Positions 43,916 through 54,056 of a stretch of 64,000 nt of DNA are shown in pieces (the first letter of the stretch is position 1; each line of letters begins with the position of its first letter). Location: contig NZ_LVZK01000003.1 of assembly GCF_001652275.1 (NCBI RefSeq), positions 186,001 through 250,000 of the forward strand, given 5' to 3'. The position numbers and the translations under genes were made by a program. The DNA is from Peptidiphaga gingivicola (GTDB lineage Bacteria > Actinomycetota > Actinomycetes > Actinomycetales > Actinomycetaceae). The notes beneath the pieces are model-generated. The model was given only the letters and a program-made list of their open reading frames with translations. It was not told where the DNA came from and searched no databases.

Positions 43916-44659
43916 TCACAGCCCCATGATCGAGTCGAGGCCCCAGGTCAGGCCGCCTCGGCCTCGCACGGAGCGGACCGCCAGGAGCACGCCCGGCATG
44001 AAACTCGACCGGTCGAACGAATCCTGTCGGATGACGAGCTGCTCGCCCGGATTGCCGAGCATCACCTGCTCGTGGGCGTTGAGCCCGCGCAGCCGCACAG
44101 CGTGGACATTGACGCCGTCGATCCGCGCCCCCCTGGCGCCGTCGGGGTCGGTCTGCGTGGCGTCCGGGCCTGCGGGGACTCCGGCCTCGGCGCGCGCCTT
44201 GGCGATCCGCGAGGCGGTGGATATCGCCGTGCCGGACGGGGCGTCCACCTTGTTCGGATGGTGCATTTCGAGGACCTCGACCGATTCGAAATAGGGCGCG
44301 GCCTTCTCCGCGAAACTCATGACCAACACGGCCGAGAGCGCGTAGTTCGGCGCAATGACCGCGCTGCGGCCGAGCCTTTCGGCGGTCTCACGCACCCGGC
44401 CCAAGGATTCCTCGGTCCACCCGGTAGTTCCGACGACGGCGTCGGCCCCGGCCTCCAAAATGGCCAGGGTGTTTGCCTCGGAGGCCGAGGGCACGGAAAA
44501 TTCGACGGCGACGTCGGCCCCACCGAGGCTCTCCGACAAGATCGGGTCTCCGGCGTCGAGCCTGGCAGTCAGCTCCATGTCCTCGGCGGCCTCGACCGCC
44601 TCGCATACGGTCGCGCCCATGCGCCCGGCGGCGCCCACTACTGCAACTTTGATAGTCAT
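43916..44659 (-). CDS. dapB: 4-hydroxy-tetrahydrodipicolinate reductase
   Basis: A 247-residue NAD(P)H-dependent reductase, the step after DapA. The nucleotide loop VVGAAGRMGATVCEAV is at residues 7-22. VGTTGW and the active-site EMHHPNKVDAPSGTA, with His133, His134 and Lys137, follow. Start ATG 44659 fits the family; an earlier start would add 74 unrelated residues. It is flanked on both sides by plus-strand type VII material. Confidence 0.96.
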   Translation of the reverse strand: MTIKVAVVGAAGRMGATVCEAVEAAEDMELTARLDAGDPILSESLGGADVAVEFSVPSASEANTLAILEAGADAVVGTTGWTEESLGRVRETAERLGRSAVIAPNYALSAVLVMSFAEKAAPYFESVEVLEMHHPNKVDAPSGTAISTASRIAKARAEAGVPAGPDATQTDPDGARGARIDGVNVHAVRLRGLNAHEQVMLGNPGEQLVIRQDSFDRSSFMPGVLLAVRSVRGRGGLTWGLDSIMGL

Positions 44660-44971
44660 GGCCTCAAGCCTAATCCGTCGCAGTTCCTTTCGCCGACCGG
44701 CTCGTCGAGGAAAGCGGACGAATGCGTGCGTCCCGGGCCCGGACGAATGCGCACGTCCCGGGCCGTGGGGAGCCATAACCTTCGGCGCTCTTGACTTCCG
44801 TTGCACACGAACCGCGCTATAAGAATGCGAAAGGAGGATGCCGATGATTCCATTTTTCTTTTGACAAGGGCAGCCACACACAGAGTATCTCAGTGTCTTA
44901 TGCGATGTAGAAACGCTTGAAGGCAGAGGAAATAAAACAATCAGAATATCGATGCAGTATTTAGGAATGAA
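44660..44971. other. Divergent region upstream of dapB and the decayed type VII pair
   Basis: It holds a tandem 25-bp duplication (unit CGGACGAATGCG..., copies 44715-44739 and 44740-44764, two or three mismatches), a TATAAG at 44818-44823, a micro-frame at 44844-44864 (next entry), and a perfect -35-like TTGACA at 44861-44866 followed 19 bases later by TATCTC. The sequence becomes AT-richer after 44810. Confidence 0.5.
44844..44864 (+). other. Six-codon micro-ORF with a perfect ribosome site
   Basis: AAGGAGG sits six bases before an ATG that encodes MIPFFF and a TGA. Three Phe codons in six recall leader peptides, but no attenuator hairpin or Phe gene follows, so chance or a remnant is possible. 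Confidence 0.25.
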
Positions 44972-45288
44972 ATGGCAGACACTTTAGTGATCGATCTCGA
45001 CAGCCTCGTCTGCGCCAAGGACAATGCAAGGCCAGAGGGCAAGTCGACCAAATCAAGGGCTCGGTCCCTTTGGCAACCGTTGCCACGGCCATGCCTTCGG
45101 CAAGCGCGGGAGGAGCGGCTGCGTCTGCGGGTTCGCACATCGACGGGCTCGCAAAGAGGATCACGGACTCGCTCGAAACCTTCTCCACGGCCCTCCAGGA
45201 CGCGACGAACCAATGCAAATCCACGGATCAACACGCCTCGGTGGATTTCAGTCGGTTCTCAACAAAGATATCGGGAAGGCTCGAGTGA
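44972..45288 (+). pseudogene. Decayed type VII secretion target gene (one frameshift)
   Basis: One frame starts MADTLVIDLDSLVCAKDNA, and after a single shift near 45030 the next frame continues QVDQIKGSVPLATVATAM ... HIDGLAKRITDSLETFSTAL ... FSRFSTKISGRLE and stops at 45286-45288. Joined, it is a roughly 105-residue EspC-like small helical protein without the long tail of the intact copy at 40630. The stop overlaps the next start (TGATG). Sequencing error is the alternative, but the downstream partner is also broken. Confidence 0.7.
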
Positions 45289-46138
45289 TGGTCGATTGGC
45301 AAAATGTCACAGCCTGGGATGCCTCCATCTTGGACACCGTCGTGGACAACCTCATCGCCGAACGCAAAAATGCTACACCGCGGGCGAGTCGATTCAAGAC
45401 ATCGACAAAGACGTCACGTGGGCAGGCGAAGGGGCGACGGCGCCACGCCCGAACAGGTCTCCGACTGGTGGAGCAGATTGGCGGAAGGCGAACGTCAAAG
45501 GCACGTCGATCGTTTCACCAAACCCGAGGCGCCGAACGACGAGAGCATCCGCGAGCAGGCGCGGAAATTCGTCAGTCTCGACGGGATCGAAGGCTGGGCT
45601 CGCGACAACGTCAACCGCTCGCTCCTCGAGTGGGACATAGAGGATACGAAACGCCAAAGAGACGCGCTGCCGGGAAACAAAGGCCCAGGAGAGGAGTACG
45701 CCGCTGAAGGCCAAGCAAGAAATCACGAACGGGCACGCTTGCGCGAGCGCCTGGAGGAGTTGGAGAAGCTGCGCGGCCAATTGGGCGCTGAAGAGGGCAA
45801 GCCTCCCAAACAGCCGCTCCTCTACGATCCGGCGACGGGGCAGCGGCGAAACCTACAACGTGCCGGAAGGCCACACCTACGCCATGCGCCACCGAACCGA
45901 TTTTGTAAAGGACTTTAGGAACGACACCGAGTTCTTCGAAGGCTTGGGAGAAGATCCGATGAAGGACCCGAACATCAAGCACCTCTCCGGTTATTCGCCG
46001 ACGGAAGAAAAGTCACTGGACATTTTCGGGATGAAGTTCCCACTGGGCTTCGGAGCCGGGACGCATACCGAGTACATGAACGACGGCACGCAGTCGCAGG
46101 ACCAGCTGGCCGACGTCGTCGTCGGAAAGGCGGGGTGA
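45288..46138 (+). pseudogene. Decayed WXG-like / DUF1023-type effector remnant
   Basis: Pieces in three frames line up with the intact 618-residue protein. MVDWQNVTAWDASILDTVVD corresponds to its N-terminus. After a shift, SIQDIDKDVTWAGEG matches DNVTWEGDA. After a jump, ATPEQVSDWWSRLAEGERQR ... SLDGIEGWARDNVNRSLLEW and PPKQPLLYDPATG match its middle section. Another shift gives ETYNVPEGHTYAMRHRTDFV and ends ADVVVGKAG. The glycine zipper and the GHSYGS nucleophile region are missing, so it cannot be an active hydrolase. A 14-codon frame (46138-46182) follows with TGATG overlap. Confidence 0.75.
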
Positions 46139-46207
46139 TGCGGCAGCTCAAAGACGGGGACCCGGCTGAGTGGCGAAAATGAAGTCTGTGCCCGCGCAAT
46201 CCTCGCG

Positions 46208-47527
46208 TCACTGGGAGGGGCCGACGGTCACGCGAGAGCGCTGCGCGCGGGCGAGCTCGGCGGCGACGGCTGCGACGTCGTCGGCGGAGACCTCCCGCGA
46301 ACGGCGCAGGGCCTCCTGCCGGGAAATGAGGGATCCGCGGACGATTTCGGCCTGGCCGAGCTGATTCATCCGCGAGCCGACTGACTCTGAGCTGAAGGCG
46401 TGGTCGGCGCGGGCGCGCCTGTAGGCGGTCTCAAGCTCCATCTTCGTGACGGATTCGCCGGCGATCGCCTCCAGGCACCCCTCCATGATCTCCGCGACGT
46501 CTTTCGCCGACTCCGGAGAGCACCCCGCGTACAGGCCGAAAAGGCCGCCCTCGTGGTACAGGCCGGGAAAAGAGTAGGTCGAGTAGGCGAGGCCGCGCTT
46601 TTCGCGCACCTCCTGAAAAAGACGGGACGAGGTGCCGCCTCCGAGAATCGTCGACAGCGTGTACAGGGCGTATCGGCGTTCGTCTTCGTCGGTCATCGCG
46701 GGCATGCCGACGACGACGGCGCTCTGCTCGACGGGGCGTTCGATCGAGAGGTCCCGGCCCTCCGGGTACTCGATGGGCGCGCGTCGCCGACGCTCAGCCG
46801 GCGCGGCTCCTTCGCGAAGGTCCCATCCGGCTCGGCGCAGCGACGCCTCGACCGTGGCGCACAGCGCCTCGTGGTCGGCCTTCCCGGCGGCCGTGACCAC
46901 CAGCTCCTCGGGCCGATAGTTCTGCTTGTAGTGGCTCGTGAGATTCGCGTGATCAAGCCCGAGGACGCTCTCGGAGGTTCCGCCGATCGGCCGGCCCAGC
47001 GGATGCCCGCCCATGACGAGGGAGGCGATTTGCTCATGGGCGACCTCGGAGGCGTCGTCGGCGTACATCGCGAGTTCCTCAAGGATGACGCCCCGCTCCA
47101 TCTCCATGTCTGCTTCCGCAAGAGCCGAGGAGGCAACCATGTCCGCGAGCAGATCGACGGCGTCCGCGAGGTCCTCCTCCACGACGTGCCCGTAATAATA
47201 GGTCAGCTGCTTGCCCGTGCCGGCGTTGAAATTGCCGCCGAGGAAGTCGATGCGGTCGGCGAGCTGCTTCGCGCTGCGCGAAGCCGTGCCCTTGAAAAGA
47301 AGATGCTCGAGGAAGTGCGTGGAGCCGAGCGTCCCCTCGTTTTCATCGGCGGACCCCGCCCCGACCCAGAAGCCGACGGAGACGGTGTGCGCGTTCTCGA
47401 CGCGTTCGGTCAGCACCCGAACCCCGCTCGGAAGCACCGAGCGGCGGATGAGGGCGCCGTCGTCCGTGAGAGACATGTCATGCGGACCGGGGCAAATGGG
47501 AAGGTCGACGGTGGAAAACTCAGTCAC
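46208..47527 (-). CDS. M16 family zinc peptidase (PepR-like)
   Basis: A 439-residue pitrilysin-family metallopeptidase. The inverted zinc motif is HFLEH in GSTHFLEHLLFKGT (about residues 66-79), with the distal Glu in MEMERGVILEELAMYADD. The second half has the inactive-domain motif GGGTSSRLFQEVREKRGLAYS. M. tuberculosis PepR sits in the same place next to pnp. The GTG start at 47527 has a weak ribosome site; an ATG at 47476 is possible. Cytosolic peptide processing is assumed; the substrate is unknown. Confidence 0.92.
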   Translation of the reverse strand: MTEFSTVDLPICPGPHDMSLTDDGALIRRSVLPSGVRVLTERVENAHTVSVGFWVGAGSADENEGTLGSTHFLEHLLFKGTASRSAKQLADRIDFLGGNFNAGTGKQLTYYYGHVVEEDLADAVDLLADMVASSALAEADMEMERGVILEELAMYADDASEVAHEQIASLVMGGHPLGRPIGGTSESVLGLDHANLTSHYKQNYRPEELVVTAAGKADHEALCATVEASLRRAGWDLREGAAPAERRRRAPIEYPEGRDLSIERPVEQSAVVVGMPAMTDEDERRYALYTLSTILGGGTSSRLFQEVREKRGLAYSTYSFPGLYHEGGLFGLYAGCSPESAKDVAEIMEGCLEAIAGESVTKMELETAYRRARADHAFSSESVGSRMNQLGQAEIVRGSLISRQEALRRSREVSADDVAAVAAELARAQRSRVTVGPSQ

Positions 47528-47557
47528 CCGTCAAGGTTAACCGACCCTGCCATCGAT

Positions 47558-47670
47558 GCGAAGCCGAGCGCACCCGCTTATACGAAGCCGAGCATACACG
47601 CCTACGCCAAGCCAAGCACACGCGCCTACGCCAAGCCAAGCACACGCGTCTATGCGAAGCCGAGCGCAGG
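47558..47670. repeat. 24-bp tandem repeat, four full copies and one partial
   Basis: Units begin at 47558, 47582, 47606, 47630 and 47654 with the core GC(G/C)AAGCC(G/A)AGC. Units three and four differ at only two positions. It could vary in copy number between strains. Confidence 0.9.
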
Positions 47671-47801
47671 CAATCGGCCCAAACCGGATTTCGACCCGCC
47701 CGCGAAGGCCCCTTAAATCGCCCGGCGTGCTGAATCGGCCGAGGATCCGGGTCCCGGATCGCGCGGCGTCAAGAATGGGCCGACGGCGCGGCCCTGCATA
47801 G

Positions 47802-47830
47802 AAAGGGCGGCCCCACAGGGGCCGCCCTTT
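47802..47830 (-). terminator. Terminator hairpin downstream of pnp
   Basis: AAAGGGCGGCCCC and its exact complement pair around ACA, a 13-bp stem with a three-base loop, about 60 bases after the pnp stop. The stem ends in AAA/TTT on both sides, so it may work in both directions. Confidence 0.85.
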
Positions 47831-47891
47831 TGCGTCTGTCGCCGTTCGAACTGTTGCTGCCGGAACAGGTGCCGCCCGAGCGGCCGCCGCG

Positions 47892-50189
<2,298 letters not shown>

Positions 50190-50306
50190 GGAATGTCTCC
50201 TTATTTTCTGTCTCTCTCCCCGACACGGCCATCAGTGACAACTCACGGAACCTTCCGGAAGCTCCCACCGAAGACCGGGCACTGGGGATCTCTTTATCAA
50301 CGAAAT

Positions 50307-50334
50307 GCGGCCCGGACTGTTCCATCCGGGCCGC
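50307..50334 (-). terminator. Hairpin just after rpsO
   Basis: GCGGCCCGGA and TCCGGGCCGC pair around an eight-base loop, starting six bases beyond the rpsO stop. On the minus strand ATTTCG follows. It may attenuate read-through into pnp. Confidence 0.75.
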
Positions 50335-50340
50335 CCCATG

Positions 50341-50610
50341 TCACCGGCGAAGGCCGAGACGAGCGATCAGTGAGCGGTAGCGCTCGATGTCCTCTTCGGC
50401 AAGGTACGCCAGAAGCCGCTTGCGCTGGCCGATGAGAAGCATGAGGCCTCGCCGCGAATGGTGATCGTGCTTGTGGGTGCGAAAATGCTCGGTCAACTCC
50501 TTGATGCGGGCCGAGAGCAAAGCAACCTGAACCTCCGGGGAACCGGTGTCGCCCTCATGGGTCGCGTACTCGGCGATGATCTGCTTCTTCTGTTCCGGCT
50601 TGAGGGCCAT
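50341..50610 (-). CDS. rpsO: Ribosomal protein uS15
   Basis: An 89-residue small-subunit protein that binds 16S rRNA helices 20-22. It has the standard length and the signature [39 protein letters not shown] precedes ATG 50610. The gap of 230 bases from ribF contains no gene and probably carries its promoter. Confidence 0.98.
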   Translation of the reverse strand: MALKPEQKKQIIAEYATHEGDTGSPEVQVALLSARIKELTEHFRTHKHDHHSRRGLMLLIGQRKRLLAYLAEEDIERYRSLIARLGLRR

Positions 50611-50840
50611 GATTCTCCTTTTCGTTCCGTTGCACGGAGCTCCGGGGCATGTTCTCCCGAGCTATGACGCTTCCGTGGCCGATCTGACGGCCTTTTAAGT
50701 TTACCAGCAAGCACAAACGAAGGTTGACTTTCCTGTGTGAGCTTGCATACCGGGTTTCCACGAGCTTGCGTGCCGGGAGCGGCCGGGCGCCGCCGGCGTC
50801 GTCCCAGGCGGCGCCGTGCCCCGGGCGGCGTCCCCTCGGG

Positions 50841-51836
50841 TCACACGGCGGTGACCGACGCTGGATCGACCCTTCCCGCCGTCGGAACGCCCAGAATCTC
50901 GGCCGTGTTGCGCAGATCCTCGTCCATCTGGCCGAGGAGGCCCTCGAGGGAGTCGAAAGAAAGCATGGGCCTGAGGTACTCGACGAAGTCCACGGCTATC
51001 GACTCTCCGTAGAGGTTGAGGTCCGACCTGCCGAGGACGTGGACCTCGACCGTCCGCTCGGTTCCCTCGAAATGCGGATTCGTCCCCACCGATATCGCCG
51101 CGGGGAGGTACTCCGCGGCGCAGGAGCCCTCGACCGAGCGCACGAGCCATCCCGCGTACACGCCGTCCGCTGGCACTTCGCCGAGGTCGTCGCCCGCGAG
51201 ATTGGCCGTGGGAAAGCCGATGGCCCGCCCACGCTGGAATCCGTGGACGACCTCGCCGCGGATTCGATGGCGACGCCCAAGGACCCGGGCGGCCCCCGCG
51301 ACGTCGCCGGCGGCGAGAAGCTCGCGCACCCAAGTCGAGGACCACCTGCGTCCCTCCGGCGCGGCGAGATCGGACACAAGCGTCACATCGACGCCTTTTT
51401 CCTCTCCCAGTTCGGCGAGCACAGCGCCGTCGCCTTCATTGCGGAATCCGAATCTGACGTCCTCGCCGACGACCACGACGCGCGCCCGCAGCTCGCCCAC
51501 AAGCTGATTTTCGAAGAATTCGCGGGGCGTCGCGCGGGCGTAGTCGAGGGTGTACCTCTGGACGTAGACGGCGTCGATTCCCGCCGCAGCGAGACGATCG
51601 ATCCGGTCTTCCAGGGTCGAGACGAGATGCACGTTCTGGGCCGAATGCACGGAGGCGGGATGCGGGTCGAACGTGAGCGCCACGGAGACGAAGCCGCGTT
51701 CCCTCGCCTGCCGAACCGTCTCCCGCAGCACCGCGCGGTGGCCCTTGTGCACGCCGTCGAAGACCCCTATCGTCACCGCCGTGCCGACAAGGCCGCTCGG
51801 AATGTCCTCAGGTTTGCGCCATACGTCGATGCTCAC
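50841..51836 (-). CDS. ribF: Bifunctional riboflavin kinase / FAD synthetase
   Basis: A 331-residue enzyme making FMN and FAD. The N-terminal nucleotidyltransferase domain has VTIGVFDGVHKGHRAVL (about residues 18-34), FDPHP and a degenerate ISSTxxR (SSTWVRELL). The C-terminal flavokinase domain has GRAIGFPTANL, DGVYAGWL and VGTNPHF. The start is GTG 51836, overlapping the stop of the upstream Cys-rich gene by four bases (GTGA), a translationally coupled arrangement; earlier in-frame starts only cover that gene. Confidence 0.95.
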   Translation of the reverse strand: MSIDVWRKPEDIPSGLVGTAVTIGVFDGVHKGHRAVLRETVRQARERGFVSVALTFDPHPASVHSAQNVHLVSTLEDRIDRLAAAGIDAVYVQRYTLDYARATPREFFENQLVGELRARVVVVGEDVRFGFRNEGDGAVLAELGEEKGVDVTLVSDLAAPEGRRWSSTWVRELLAAGDVAGAARVLGRRHRIRGEVVHGFQRGRAIGFPTANLAGDDLGEVPADGVYAGWLVRSVEGSCAAEYLPAAISVGTNPHFEGTERTVEVHVLGRSDLNLYGESIAVDFVEYLRPMLSFDSLEGLLGQMDEDLRNTAEILGVPTAGRVDPASVTAV

Positions 51837-52111
51837 GCCGGCAACCCGCGAAGGCCGAGGTCGCGCCGCCCCTCCGAAAGGTCGACGATCCGCTCGTCGA
51901 CGACGGGCCTTTCGCCCGTGCCTCCTCCGCAGCCGCAGGCTCCGTCTCCCCCGCATCCGCATCCTCCGTGCCCGCCGCAGCCGCATTCGGACGTCGGTTC
52001 AACAGAAGCCGGGGGCTCAGCAGTGTGCCCGCGGACTATCGCGGCGGCGACGGCGGCGGCATCGACCGCGCTGCCCCCGCATCCGCAATGAGAGTGGTTA
52101 GCGTTAGTCAT
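51833..52111 (-). CDS. Small cysteine-rich CGCGG protein coupled to ribF
   Basis: Not recognised. A 92-residue protein with an N-terminal HSHCGCGG, a helical segment (SAVDAAAVAAAIVRGHTA), then a cluster SECGCGGHGGCGCGGDGACGC and a polar tail ending GLRGLPA. Nine cysteines sit in C-x-C-G-G groups, suited to binding metal or to a redox role. No signal peptide. It starts at ATG 52111 and its stop overlaps the ribF GTG by four bases, so the two are made together. A CGCGG-type modified peptide precursor is a remote alternative; no radical-SAM maturase lies nearby. Confidence 0.65.
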   Translation of the reverse strand: MTNANHSHCGCGGSAVDAAAVAAAIVRGHTAEPPASVEPTSECGCGGHGGCGCGGDGACGCGGGTGERPVVDERIVDLSEGRRDLGLRGLPA

Positions 52112-52310
52112 GAGATATAGGTTAATGCTCAGCACCGACGCCGGGCACATCGACGCGGGAGCCGAGCATGTCGACGCGGGTACAGGGCAGAAAAATCGCC
52201 TTCCGATCTGGACGACGTCGACGATCGCGAGAAGCCGTCGGGGCGGCGAAAGATTGATGCCGGCCCAACGTACTCCGTACACGAGCCGACGCCTGCACGG
52301 GGCAGAGAGG

Positions 52311-53384
52311 TCACTCTTCCGAAGCGAGCGTCAAAAGCAGGTCGGGTTTGACCCTCCCGCCTCTGCGGCTGACGAGGGCAACAGGCGTTCCGTCGCTCCA
52401 CGCCACCGCGACGGCGGATCCCGATCCGCGTCCGTCGGGTCCGGAACCTGGGGCGTCGCGGCCCGCCGCGCTCGGAGCGAGAGCGGCGGAGGCTGCGGCT
52501 TTCGCGCCGAGGAAGTCGAAGGGCGAATCTGTGAAACGCCCCATGCGCAGGTCGCGCGCCGCCTGCTCCGACACCTCCAGAGCAGGGAACATCGCGCGGC
52601 ACAGGTCCGCCAAGGTGTGGACGGGCATCTGTCCGTCGGCCTCGACCGCGTCGGCGCATTCGCGCACGCTCACGGCCTCGCCGACATCCCAGGGGCCGAC
52701 TCGCGTGCGCCTGAGAGACGTCAGGTGCGCGCCGAATCCGAGAGCCTCCCCCAGATCGCGCGCCAGCGCTCGCACGTAGGTTCCCGCGCCGCACACAACG
52801 CGCACGTCCAAATCGAAGACGGGCGCCCCGCAGGCCTCGGCGAATCGGGGGCCGCCGACCGCTTCGAAGACATCGACGCGAATCGGCCGGGCGTCGAGGA
52901 CCACCTCGCGCCCCTCGCGAACCAGATCGTAGGCTCTGCGGCCTTCGACTTTCAGAGCGCTCACCGAGCTTGGAACCTGAAGGACTTCGCCGGTCAGGTC
53001 CGCCATCGCGCGGGCGAGCTCCGCGGCGTCCGCCTCCCGCGCGCCCCTCGCCCGCACGAGTTCGCCCTGCGCGTCCTCGGTGGACGTTTCAATCCCGAAA
53101 CGAATCGTCGCCTCGTACTCTTTGGCGGTTCCCGTGACGTAGCGCAGCAGCTTCGTGGCGCGCCCTAGGCCGATGCAGAGAACGCCCGTGGCCATCGGGT
53201 CGAGGGTTCCGGCATGCCCGACCTTCTTCGTTCCCGCCAGCCGCCGGACGGCGCCGACGACGTCGTGGCTCGTGACGCCGGGATCCTTGTCGATGACCGC
53301 AAGGCCGTCTCCCGGGAAGCTCCCGCGGGGAATCTCGCCCCACGGCATGACTCGCCGCGGGGCGCTCCGAGGCTCAGGCCTCAT
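52311..53384 (-). CDS. truB: tRNA pseudouridine-55 synthase
   Basis: A 357-residue enzyme that makes pseudouridine 55 in the T-loop of tRNAs. Catalytic Asp62 lies in KVGHAGTLDPMATGVL. KEYEATIRFGIETSTEDAQGE, PSSVSALKVEGRRAYDLVREG and CGAGTYVRALARDLGEAL also fit. The C-terminal region includes an Ala/Gly-rich insert before the final PUA-like end. ATG 53384 overlaps the end of rbfA by 11 bases with GAGG six bases upstream; ATG 53348 is the alternative. No nrnA-type DHH phosphatase gene separates rbfA and truB here, unlike in mycobacteria. Confidence 0.94.
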   Translation of the reverse strand: MRPEPRSAPRRVMPWGEIPRGSFPGDGLAVIDKDPGVTSHDVVGAVRRLAGTKKVGHAGTLDPMATGVLCIGLGRATKLLRYVTGTAKEYEATIRFGIETSTEDAQGELVRARGAREADAAELARAMADLTGEVLQVPSSVSALKVEGRRAYDLVREGREVVLDARPIRVDVFEAVGGPRFAEACGAPVFDLDVRVVCGAGTYVRALARDLGEALGFGAHLTSLRRTRVGPWDVGEAVSVRECADAVEADGQMPVHTLADLCRAMFPALEVSEQAARDLRMGRFTDSPFDFLGAKAAASAALAPSAAGRDAPGSGPDGRGSGSAVAVAWSDGTPVALVSRRGGRVKPDLLLTLASEE

Positions 53385-53934
53385 CCACGCCCTCGGCTTG
53401 GTCGTTCTCGGACGATTCGAAGGAGGCCTCGAAGGCTTCGCCGCTCTCGAGCGCGTCGCCGTCTGAGGCATCGTCGCCGTCGGCCGAGGCTTCGTCGGCG
53501 GCCTCGCCCTCCTCAACGTCGCGGGGCTTCTTGTACGGATCGGCGTCCCCGGCGGGCGCAGCGCCTTCCGCCGACTTGGCGATCTCGGCGTCCCTGTGCC
53601 GGGCTGCCGCGAGCGCGTCCTCGAGGGAGCGGGCCGTCTCCGGCAGGGCGTCGGCAGTGAACTCGATCGTCGGCGTCAGGCGCAGGCCCAACTGCCTGCC
53701 GACGTGCGAGCGAATATTGCCCTTGGCCCGGTTGAGGGCTCGGCCGGCGTCCCTGAGCTTCCTCTCATCGCCATAGGCGGTGTAGAAGACCGTGGCGTGC
53801 TGAAGGTCGCCGGTGACGCGGACGTCCGTGACGGTCACGAGCTCCAGGCGGGGATCCTTCAATCGGTTTGTCACCAAAGACGCGACTATCTCGTGGATGC
53901 GCTCGGCGACTCTGTTGGCGCGTGGATTGGGCAT
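53374..53934 (-). CDS. rbfA: Ribosome-binding factor A with acidic tail
   Basis: A 186-residue 30S maturation factor. The KH-like domain covers about residues 1-112 (NRVAERIHEIVASLVTNRLKDPRL ... VTVTDVRVTGDLQHATVFYT; AKGNIRSHVGRQLGLRLTPTI). The last 60 residues are Asp/Glu/Ala-rich and beyond the family core. AAAAGGAG precedes ATG 53934. It belongs to the infB-rbfA-truB run. Confidence 0.95.
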   Translation of the reverse strand: MPNPRANRVAERIHEIVASLVTNRLKDPRLELVTVTDVRVTGDLQHATVFYTAYGDERKLRDAGRALNRAKGNIRSHVGRQLGLRLTPTIEFTADALPETARSLEDALAAARHRDAEIAKSAEGAAPAGDADPYKKPRDVEEGEAADEASADGDDASDGDALESGEAFEASFESSENDQAEGVDEA

Positions 53935-54056
53935 CTGGCACTCCTTTTCGGCGGATGGGCTTCGACCGGCCGCTGGGCTTCGACGACAAGCAGGCCTTCG
54001 ACGACGGGCGGGCCTGAGACCGCGGCGGCGGACCTGGCGGCCCGCCGCCGATCGCG

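Larger units (their letters stand above)
47528..47891. other. Intergenic region between pnp and the M16 peptidase gene
   Basis: It contains a 24-bp tandem repeat (47558-47670) and a strong terminator hairpin (47802-47830). The repeat unit length is a multiple of three, so both strands stay open, but I see no gene. Confidence 0.6.

Noticed and set aside
46400-47716. Plus-strand frame ending in YAKPSTRA-type repeats
   Set aside because: Most of it is antisense to the M16 peptidase; the repetitive end is only the 24-bp array, whose length keeps all frames open.
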